Below, one piece after another: positions 57,548 through 64,000 of a stretch of DNA of 64,000 nucleotides. The notes beneath the pieces are model-generated. The model ran no database searches. It was not told where the DNA came from and saw nothing but the letters and a program-made list of their open reading frames with translations. The position numbers and the translations under genes are program-made. Location: positions 1-64,000 of the forward strand of contig WHTA01000020.1 in the NCBI GenBank assembly GCA_009379825.1, given 5' to 3'. How positions within the stretch are numbered: the stretch's first letter is position 1; every line of letters begins with the position of its first letter. The DNA is from Streptosporangiales bacterium (lineage in GTDB: Bacteria > Actinomycetota > Actinomycetes > Streptosporangiales > WHST01).

Positions 57548-59287
57548 ATGGCCTCGAAGAGCCTGATGTTCATGTTCGGCGTCGCCGGCGTCTGCGCCTT
57601 CCCGTTCGTGCTGATGTTCGCCGTCCTCTTCCTGGCCCCGCTCGGCATGGGCGGCATGGCCGTGGCGGCCACCTGTGACGAGGTCTCCCAGTCCAACCCA
57701 CTACCGCCCGGCGGCGCGGAGGGCACCGTGCAGCCGGTCGACGACATCAGGGTCAGCAGCGGCTTCGGCGAGCGGTGGGGCACGTTCCACCACGGCACCG
57801 ACTACCCGAGCGGCGGGTACGGCGCACCGATCTACGCCTACGCCGACGGCGTCGTCTCCAGGGTCAAGGCGAACCCCGGCGGGTACGGACACTACATCGT
57901 CATCGACCACAACATCGACGGCAAGAAGTTCAGCACCCTCTACGCGCACAGTTTCGCCAGCCAGATCGAGGTAACGGAAGGCGACAACGTGAAGGCCGGC
58001 CAGGGCATCGCTCGGATCGGGTACGACGGCGACATCCGTCCCCCCGACGTCAGCGGCTCGCACCTGCACTTCGAGTACCACCCGGGCGGCTACGGCGGCC
58101 TGGACAGTGCGGTCGACGCGCACCCGTACGTCAAGGCCGCCAAGCCAGTGAGCGAGGCGAACAACCAGAACGCCGCGGCGATGCGGGCGGCGTTCGAGCG
58201 GCCCAGCGATCCGGGCGACGGCGGCGACGACACCGATGTCGGCGGCATCCCACTGCCGAAGCCGGACGGCCCGGGAATCGACCACATCTCGAAGGCCGGT
58301 CCGATCCCGGAGAACTACCTGGCCGCGTACAAGAAGGCCGGCCAGGACTACAACCTGCCTTGGCAGCTGCTCGCCGGCATCGGCTGGGTGGAGACCCAGC
58401 ACGGCCAGCTGGACGCGGAGGGCGTCAAGTCGGGCTACAACGACGCCGCGTTCCCCGACGAACCGGAGGGGTGTTGCGCCGGCCCGATGCAGTTCAACGC
58501 CAACCCCAACTTCAGGGACAACGCGCCCGGCCAGACGACCTGGGACGCGTACAAGACCGACGGCAACGGCGACGGCGTGATGAACGTCTACGACATCCAG
58601 GACGCTGCGCCGTCCGCGGCGAAGAAGCTCGTCGCCGACGGCGTGAAGGGTGGCAGCGAGCAGGCCGTGCGCAGCGCCATCCTCCGCTACAACAACCCGG
58701 ACACCTACGTGAACAGCGTGCTCGAGTCCGCCTGGGTGTACGCCGACGGCGAGGTGCCGACCATCCCCGGCGAGGACCAGGGACAGTGCCAGCCCGGCGG
58801 AGGCTCGTTGGTCGGTGGCGGCGACACCAGCCCGGGCAAGAAGGGCAACACGGACGTGAAGACCGACTGGCCCGCGGAGTCGGCTACCAGACCCGACCCC
58901 TACACCGACGGCGCGAAGATCACGCCGCGGATGGCGAACCTACTGAACAGAATGAACCAATCGGGTTCCAGACCCTCGTCAGAACATTGCCATCGAGATC
59001 CGTCAGAAGACAGCGTGGGCGACCATTCCAGCGGCGTGGCGTGTGACTTCATGTATACGCCGGCGAACACGCAACACAACAAGGATGCCGGCTGGGCGAT
59101 GGCCAACTGGCTGGTCGCCAACCAGAAGACGCTCGGGGTCGAGTACGTCATCTGGCAGGGCAAGAAATGGTCGTCGACCAACCAGCCGGACCGCTGGCGG
59201 CCGTACGAGTCGAGGCATTACAGCTGCCCGGACCCGAGCAATATCACCGGCTGCCACTACGACCACGTACACGTGACGGTGTTCTGA
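57548..59287 (+). CDS. Three-domain peptidoglycan hydrolase (M23 + lytic transglycosylase + DD-peptidase-like), VirB1 role
   Basis: Protein of 579 residues with an N-terminal membrane helix (12-40). Domain 1 (60-190) is an M23 endopeptidase: HHGTD at 81-85, YAH at 132-134 and HLHFEY at 172-177. Domain 2 (about 255-400) is an SLT-type transglycosylase with its catalytic Glu in GIGWVETQHG (about 282) and CCAGPMQFN. Domain 3 (450-579) has DHSSGVACDF and a final YDHVHVTVF, the His/Asp and HxH ligand pattern of hedgehog/DD-peptidase-fold zinc enzymes. Together they would open the cell wall for the secretion channel. It is between the lipoprotein gene and a strong terminator hairpin. Confidence 0.9.
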   Translation: MASKSLMFMFGVAGVCAFPFVLMFAVLFLAPLGMGGMAVAATCDEVSQSNPLPPGGAEGTVQPVDDIRVSSGFGERWGTFHHGTDYPSGGYGAPIYAYADGVVSRVKANPGGYGHYIVIDHNIDGKKFSTLYAHSFASQIEVTEGDNVKAGQGIARIGYDGDIRPPDVSGSHLHFEYHPGGYGGLDSAVDAHPYVKAAKPVSEANNQNAAAMRAAFERPSDPGDGGDDTDVGGIPLPKPDGPGIDHISKAGPIPENYLAAYKKAGQDYNLPWQLLAGIGWVETQHGQLDAEGVKSGYNDAAFPDEPEGCCAGPMQFNANPNFRDNAPGQTTWDAYKTDGNGDGVMNVYDIQDAAPSAAKKLVADGVKGGSEQAVRSAILRYNNPDTYVNSVLESAWVYADGEVPTIPGEDQGQCQPGGGSLVGGGDTSPGKKGNTDVKTDWPAESATRPDPYTDGAKITPRMANLLNRMNQSGSRPSSEHCHRDPSEDSVGDHSSGVACDFMYTPANTQHNKDAGWAMANWLVANQKTLGVEYVIWQGKKWSSTNQPDRWRPYESRHYSCPDPSNITGCHYDHVHVTVF

Positions 59288-59314
59288 GCAACCGCAGAAC
59301 GCCGTAACAGAACG

Positions 59315-59347
59315 CCGCCCACCACGCTCTCGCACCGTGGTGGGCGG
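59315..59347. terminator. Probable bidirectional terminator hairpin
   Basis: Perfect 12-bp stem CCGCCCACCACG / CGTGGTGGGCGG around a nine-base loop, between the convergent hydrolase gene and the following minus-strand gene. The T-run is weak, as is common in actinobacteria. Confidence 0.7.
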
Positions 59348-59373
59348 TCCTGTGTCTGGGCCCGTGGTCCGCG

Positions 59374-60126
59374 CTAGCGCGCGTGGCTGTGGGAGTTGTG
59401 ACGCTCGCCGCGGTCGCGGTCCTCCCTGACCCGGCGGTCCGCCTGGTCCCGTTGCCTGGTCTGCTGGCCGCCATCGCGGCCGTCCATCTGCTGCCGCCCG
59501 CGTTGCTGCGCGGCATCGATCTTCCCCTGCAGGTCCCCGCGCGTCTGCGCGCGGGCCTGCATCTCGTTCTGCACCTTTGTGTCGGACCCCATGCCGTTGG
59601 CCTGGCGACCCCTGAGCTCGTTGAGGTTCTCTGTAGCGATCTGCTGGTTGGACTTCTCCGGGTCGGCCGTGGCAGCCGCCATCCGTTCCTCGAGCCGGTT
59701 GCTCTGCCGGTTGACGCTGTGCTCCTGGTCCGCCACCATGCCGTTGATCCCGAGCCGCTGCGGGTTCGACGGATGCGAGACGTCGTTCGTGTCGCGACCG
59801 GGCTGCTCGGTGCGCTGCTCGTCGGCCACCAGCCGTTCGCTGCGCCCCTGCTGTCCGTCCCGGCGCTGCTGGTCGTCACCGTGCTGCTCGCGCAGCCGTT
59901 CCATCCGCTGGTCGATGTCCTGGCTGCGAGCGGTCTCCCGCCCGTCGCGCGCGTACTGGCCGCTCCTGTCCAGGCCGAGTTCGGCGGTGGTCTCGGGACT
60001 GCGGCCGATCGGCTGGGTCACGTCGGGGTTCGAGTGGTCCGTGGCGCGTTCGTCGCGGTACTGGCCGCGGCGATCCCTGCCGCCGGGCTCGTAGCCGGCG
60101 TCCGGTGCCGCGAAATCTTCGGACAT
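59374..60126 (-). CDS. Charged, Gln/Arg-rich helical protein (T4SS cluster)
   Basis: Protein of 250 residues dominated by Gln, Arg, Asp and Glu (RMERLREQHGDDQQRRDGQQ, QSNRLEERMAAATADPEKSN), probably a mixture of disorder and coiled coil, ending in a His-containing tail (HNSHSHAR). No Cys, signal peptide or membrane helix. GGGGGCG precedes ATG 60126. It is embedded between the hydrolase and coupling-ATPase genes but on the opposite strand. The low-complexity character recalls the other disordered proteins of the cluster. No family recognised. Confidence 0.65.
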   Translation of the reverse strand: MSEDFAAPDAGYEPGGRDRRGQYRDERATDHSNPDVTQPIGRSPETTAELGLDRSGQYARDGRETARSQDIDQRMERLREQHGDDQQRRDGQQGRSERLVADEQRTEQPGRDTNDVSHPSNPQRLGINGMVADQEHSVNRQSNRLEERMAAATADPEKSNQQIATENLNELRGRQANGMGSDTKVQNEMQARAQTRGDLQGKIDAAQQRGRQQMDGRDGGQQTRQRDQADRRVREDRDRGERHNSHSHAR

Positions 60127-60248
60127 CTCGCCCCCTCGGCTCAACTACTCCCGGTGAAGCGGCCACCGGTCATCGCTTTGCAGGTAGCGTACGTCATTGG
60201 ACCCGTGCGTGGCAGCCGTCGCTGCGTGGCCGGCGAGAGGGAGGACAG

Positions 60249-62114
60249 ATGAAGGCCGCTGGCAAGAGTGACGCCGGACCCATAGCCGTCCTTATCGCCA
60301 TCGCGTCGGCAGCGACGCTGGCGTTCACCATCGGCACCGCAATCACGGTCGCCGACTGGTGGAACGGCGCAGAATGGGAGTTCCACAACCCGTTCGCCGC
60401 GATCATCGAGCTGATCAACGGCGAACTCGAGTGGACCGCTATGACGACGTTCGTGCTGCTCCTCGAGTGGGTGCTGCTCGGTGCGCTCGGCGGTGGCGTA
60501 TTCGTCCTCATAAAGACCTTCCGCAAGGGCGTGGACAAGACCGAGTGGGACGACGCGTCCCGCCGGATGGGGTCGCGCCGCGACGAGCGCGCCACTCTGC
60601 TGGCCGCCGAGCAGATGAGCGCCAGGCTGAACGTCGGCACGGCGGAGCCCGGCGTCCTCTGCGGCCGTAGCGTCCGTACCAGTCAGCTCGTCTACGCGCC
60701 GTGGGAGTTCCTGCACCTCGACATCTGGGGCATCGGCCGCGGTAAGACGACGTCCCGTGTAGTGCCCGCGATCCTGCGCGCGCCGGGCGCAGTGGTCTCC
60801 ACCTCCAACAAACCGGAGGTGATGGTGAAGACCCGCAAGCCGCGCGAGCAGGTAGGTGACTGCTGGGTGTTCGACCCGCAGGACATCGCCGGCGAGAAGC
60901 CGAGCTGGTGGTGGAACCCGCTCAAGCACCTGCACAACCTCACCAAGGCGGAAGAGCTCGGCGAGACGCTCGCCGACGCGAAGGTCGAGGACAAGCAGCA
61001 GGCACGCGAGGACTCGTTCTTCGACCCGAAGGCGAAGAAGCTGCTCTCGCTCGCGCTGTACGCGGCGGCCATCGACCAACGCCCGATCACGGACATCTAC
61101 CTCTGGCTCACCGACCCGCGCGACACCACGATGGAGGACATCTTCCGGCACCACGGCATGGACGGCCTGACCGGTGCCGCGCTCGGTGCGTTGCGGCGAC
61201 TGCCGGACAAGACCCGCGACAGCATCTACGCCAGTGCCGAGCTCTACGTCGACTTCCTGCTGAACGACCAGATCGTGCAGTGGATCACCCCGGGCGAGGG
61301 CAAGCGCGAGTTCAGCCCGGAGCACTTCGTCCGCAGCCGCGACACGCTGTACCTCATCTCCCGCAAGGGACAGGGCTCCGCCGCAGCGCTCACCACCGCG
61401 CTCACCGCCGTCACCATGCGGCTGGCCGAGGACTACGCGTCCAGCCTCTCCAGCGGCCGGCTCAACCCGCCGATGATGGCGGTGCTCGACGAGGTGGCGA
61501 ACGTCTGCCGGTGGCGGCAGCTGCCGGAGATGTACAGCCACTACCGGTCCCGCGGCATCGTGCTGATGACGTTCCTGCAGTCGTGGTCGCAGGGCGTGCA
61601 GCTGTGGGGACCTGAGGGCATGAAGGTCCTCTGGGACGCGGCAACCTGCAAGGTCTACGGCGGCGGCAGCGGCGAGGGCGAGTTCCTCAAGCTGATCTCC
61701 GACACCGTCGGCGAGTGGGAGATGCCGGTACACACGTCGAACACCGACGCGCAGAGCATGTGGCTGAAGTCCGGCTGGCAGGACAGCACCCGGGCGAAGG
61801 CGATCCTGCCGGTGGCCGAACTGGCGGCACTGCCCGAGGGGCGGCTGGTCGCGATGCTCGCCGGCGTACGACCGTTGATGCTGAACGCGGAGTACTACTT
61901 CAAGACCGATGACGCGGCCATCGTCTCGGAATCCGAGCGCAAGTACGGCAAGCAGGAACAGCAGCGCCAGGACGCCATGAACATGCAGCACATGAACCAG
62001 CCGGTAGAGCCGGTGCCGCCGATCGGGCAGCAACCGGAGCAACAACTCCCGGCCGGCAACCAGGGTGACCCGAACGCCGGCCTGGCCGCCTGGCTGAACG
62101 TCCGTAGGAACTGA
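60249..62114 (+). CDS. VirD4/TraG-type coupling ATPase
   Basis: Protein of 621 residues. Two N-terminal membrane helices (AVLIAIASAATLAFTIGTAI and FVLLLEWVLLGALGGGVFVL, about 12-90) precede a large ATPase domain with Walker A GIGRGKTT (161-168) and Walker B MMAVLDEVAN (about 408-417), plus VFDPQDIAGEKPSWWWNPLK and the TraM-recognition-type ILMTFLQSWSQG region (FLQSWSQGVQLWG). A Gln/Pro-rich tail follows. It recruits substrates to the T4SS. ATG 60249 follows GGGAGGACAG. Being six bases before the DUF4913 gene, it forms an operon with it. Confidence 0.93.
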   Translation: MKAAGKSDAGPIAVLIAIASAATLAFTIGTAITVADWWNGAEWEFHNPFAAIIELINGELEWTAMTTFVLLLEWVLLGALGGGVFVLIKTFRKGVDKTEWDDASRRMGSRRDERATLLAAEQMSARLNVGTAEPGVLCGRSVRTSQLVYAPWEFLHLDIWGIGRGKTTSRVVPAILRAPGAVVSTSNKPEVMVKTRKPREQVGDCWVFDPQDIAGEKPSWWWNPLKHLHNLTKAEELGETLADAKVEDKQQAREDSFFDPKAKKLLSLALYAAAIDQRPITDIYLWLTDPRDTTMEDIFRHHGMDGLTGAALGALRRLPDKTRDSIYASAELYVDFLLNDQIVQWITPGEGKREFSPEHFVRSRDTLYLISRKGQGSAAALTTALTAVTMRLAEDYASSLSSGRLNPPMMAVLDEVANVCRWRQLPEMYSHYRSRGIVLMTFLQSWSQGVQLWGPEGMKVLWDAATCKVYGGGSGEGEFLKLISDTVGEWEMPVHTSNTDAQSMWLKSGWQDSTRAKAILPVAELAALPEGRLVAMLAGVRPLMLNAEYYFKTDDAAIVSESERKYGKQEQQRQDAMNMQHMNQPVEPVPPIGQQPEQQLPAGNQGDPNAGLAAWLNVRRN

Positions 62115-62119
62115 GGCCC

Positions 62120-62770
62120 GTGTCCACTCCCGACGAGCCGTCCCAGAACGGCAGCGACCCGACCGCCGTGCCGACCGAGGCCGAAGCCAACGCGCTCGAG
62201 GCCGCCCAGACGTCGCTGGGCGAGCTGACCACGTTGATGACCGACGTGAAGACGTACGCGGACGCGCGGTACGACGCGATGGGCGACCAACTGGCCGAGC
62301 TGGCCGCCCGCGTCGACGGACTCGAGAACGGCCAAGGCGGCGGCGACAGCGGGGGTGGCGGCGACGGCGGCCTCGACCCGGCAAAGTTCCAGCCGTGGTC
62401 GGCGCGGGCCACCGCGCAGGACTGGTACGAGCTGATCAACTGGGTCGACTGGATGCAGCAGGCGTACAGCCTCTCCGGCCAGACCTACGACCCGGTGCCG
62501 CCGTGCTGGCCGGCACACCAGAACGTGGTGGAGGAGCTCGCCGCCCTGCAGGCGTCCTGGAAGGCGGCGATGGTCGACGACGTGGACGGGGCAGGAGCCA
62601 GCGACGCCTCGCTGTACTGGCACGACCGCTGGCTCTACCCGACCAGGGAGCGGTTGTCGAACTGCTTCCTCGAGCGTTGCCGGATCGGTCAACACGAGCT
62701 GCCCAAGCCACCGCTTCGCACCAAGCCAGATTACCTGCCGGCGGGCGTACTGCCGGACGCGGAGGCGTAG
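62120..62770 (+). CDS. DUF4913-domain protein
   Basis: Protein of 216 residues starting at GTG 62120. A helical N-terminal part (LGELTTLMTDVKTYADARYD, LAELAARVDGLENG) is a probable coiled coil, then a Gly-rich linker. The C-terminal DUF4913 domain contains WYELINWVDWMQQAYSLSGQ, PPCWPAHQNVVEELAALQAS and YWHDRWLYPTRERL. DUF4913 is recurrent in actinobacterial conjugative loci next to VirD4/TraG genes. It may be an adaptor between substrate and coupling ATPase. It is the last gene of the plus-strand arm. Confidence 0.85.
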   Translation: MSTPDEPSQNGSDPTAVPTEAEANALEAAQTSLGELTTLMTDVKTYADARYDAMGDQLAELAARVDGLENGQGGGDSGGGGDGGLDPAKFQPWSARATAQDWYELINWVDWMQQAYSLSGQTYDPVPPCWPAHQNVVEELAALQASWKAAMVDDVDGAGASDASLYWHDRWLYPTRERLSNCFLERCRIGQHELPKPPLRTKPDYLPAGVLPDAEA

Positions 62771-62925
62771 CAGCCCACACAGTGACGCCACCGCGACCAC
62801 CCAGTCGCAATGCGCAGTGTGAGCTACACCGCGCCGTCCCCCGCAACCGAAGCGGTCGTACCGCCGTCTACCCCACCAGTACGTAGGCACTGCCCTCTGG
62901 TGGGCGTGGCGGAGGAAGGACTGCG

Positions 62926-63098
62926 ATGGCAGCGCACAGGAAGAACCAGGGCACGGTTACCGGGGCAAGCACGAGCGCAGGCGGCAGCCGGGCACGCCGC
63001 ATGAGGTGACGCCGCGCACCAAGGGCTGGGTGGGCAAGCGCCGGATGACCACCGTCAAGGTGGCAGCCGGGGAAGCCAGCTACCCGACGGCCGCATGA
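62926..63098 (+). pseudogene. Small basic protein gene, apparently frameshifted
   Basis: GGAGGAAGGA stands ideally before ATG 62926 (MAAHRKNQG), but this frame stops after 27 residues. One frame over, GKHERRRQPGTPHEVTPRTK and GWVGKRRMTTVKVAAGEASY continue to a TGA at 63096. A single-base indel near 62960 would join them into about 57 residues of strongly basic peptide. Alternatively the short peptide is real and the rest chance. Low confidence. Confidence 0.35.
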
Positions 63099-63148
63099 CC
63101 CGTACACTCTCCGAGGCCGGACATTCACGACGACCCGAGGTGCTTGTC

Positions 63149-63817
63149 ATGCCGGAGGATCCAAGGAACGTCTACGACCGCGTGCAAGCCGTCGTCGACA
63201 GCGACGGTCGACTACCGGTACCCATGTACGTCGTCATGCCCCAGTTCCCCTACGAGGGCGAGCTGCACGTCAAGCCGCTGCTCGAACCGACCGTCCCCGA
63301 GCCGCCGCGGCGCGGCGACCACGGCCCAGCCGAGTGCCCGCGGTGTATGGCCGTCGAGCAGGGCGCGATCTGGATGGACGACAACTGGGTGCTCGCCATC
63401 GAGCCACAGGCCTCGGGGCTGCCGGCCGCGGTGATGATCCAGCCGAAGGCACACGTCGACCTCGGCCAGCTCGACGACGACATGGCCGGCCAGCTCGGCC
63501 GCATCGTCGTCCACCTGGAACGCGCGATGCAGGCACTCGACGGCATCGCCCGCGTGCACGTCGCCCGGTGGGGTGACACGGACGCACACCTGAACGTGTT
63601 CTGCTACGCGCGGCCGGAGGGCTACGGCCAGCTGCGCGGCACCTGCCTGTCGCTGTGGGAGGACATCCTGCCGCCGACACCGCAGGACCTCTGGCTGGGC
63701 AACCACAAGGCGATCGCGGACGCGTTCGCCGCGTCGTACGGCAGCGGCGAGGTGCTGATCGAGTTCGAGATGCATACCGAGACCGAGGACCTCGGCACCC
63801 GCCTGCAAGGCCACTGA
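63149..63817 (+). CDS. HIT-like superfamily protein, degenerate active site
   Basis: Protein of 222 residues. A zinc-like pair ECPRCMAVEQGAIW, then NWVLAIEPQASGLPAAVMIQ, KAHVDLGQLDDDMAGQLGRI and DAHLNVFCYARPEGYGQLRG follow the order of HIT hydrolases. The usual HxHxH triad is reduced to a single His in AHLNVF. It may be a non-catalytic or altered nucleotidyl transferase/hydrolase. I chose ATG 63149 (MPEDPRNVYD), with GAGGTG at 8 nt, over an ATG at 63095. Confidence 0.75.
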   Translation: MPEDPRNVYDRVQAVVDSDGRLPVPMYVVMPQFPYEGELHVKPLLEPTVPEPPRRGDHGPAECPRCMAVEQGAIWMDDNWVLAIEPQASGLPAAVMIQPKAHVDLGQLDDDMAGQLGRIVVHLERAMQALDGIARVHVARWGDTDAHLNVFCYARPEGYGQLRGTCLSLWEDILPPTPQDLWLGNHKAIADAFAASYGSGEVLIEFEMHTETEDLGTRLQGH

Positions 63818-63835
63818 CGCGCAGCCACGCAGCCG

Positions 63836-64000
<165 letters not shown>

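Overview
The window is a GC-rich actinobacterial chromosome segment. The core order ino1 - PadR regulator - DUF5318 protein - class A penicillin-binding protein - GT87 glycosyltransferase, followed later by rpsF-ssb-rpsR-rplI, matches a block conserved in mycobacteria and streptomycetes. Ino1, a PIG-V-like mannosyltransferase, mycobacterial-type regulators and frequent GTG/TTG starts all fit an actinomycete. Genus cannot be fixed from the sequence alone.

Layout. 0-11 kb: a truncated gene, a DUF6772 gene divergent from an MFS exporter across a palindromic operator, an M48 protease, ino1, padR with a perfect 23-bp operator, then DUF5318, PBP and two membrane glycosyltransferases. 11-20 kb: a galactoside-uptake locus made of an ADP-ribosylglycohydrolase-family gene, two ABC permeases, a solute-binding lipoprotein and a ROK repressor on the minus strand, divergent from GH36 alpha-galactosidase and a Gfo/Idh/MocA oxidoreductase. 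20-26 kb: amino-acid permease/AsnC, endonuclease IV, a dead threonine aldolase and an EamA/TetR pair. 26-28 kb: the rpsF operon with a strong terminator. 28-35 kb: small accessory genes (PPOX remnant, PAP2, DedA, VOC, SRPBCC, YCII + ECF42-type sigma factor, NarL two-component system).

35.6-62.8 kb is the most interesting part: a large type IV secretion (T4SS)-like locus. A minus-strand run from 55.0 down to 35.6 kb encodes a DUF6668 protein, two paralogous VirB2-like small membrane proteins, a VirB8-like protein, a VirB6-like polytopic protein, an SCO6880-family protein and a VirB4-type ATPase. It then encodes an unfamiliar set: five genes carrying seven copies of a ~215-residue domain (called here the VIVPVG domain), with four large proline/glutamine- or charge-rich, mostly membrane-associated proteins. 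Three of the VIVPVG genes overlap the start of the next disordered-protein gene by 1-4 bases. The plus-strand arm (55.3-62.8 kb) encodes a beta-propeller-like membrane protein, a lipoprotein, a three-domain peptidoglycan hydrolase (VirB1 role), a VirD4-type coupling ATPase and a DUF4913 protein. A perfect 19-bp palindrome lies between the two arms. No relaxase or integrase is visible, so this looks like a resident secretion machine or the transfer part of an element whose DNA-processing genes lie elsewhere.

An unusual number of genes between 11 and 34 kb are broken by frameshifts or stop codons: ADP-ribosylglycohydrolase, solute-binding protein signal peptide, threonine aldolase, EamA, PPOX, DedA and the histidine-kinase tail. 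Threonine aldolase and PPOX carry two lesions each. This means either real decay of accessory genes or indel errors in the assembly, and should be settled before functional claims are made about them.
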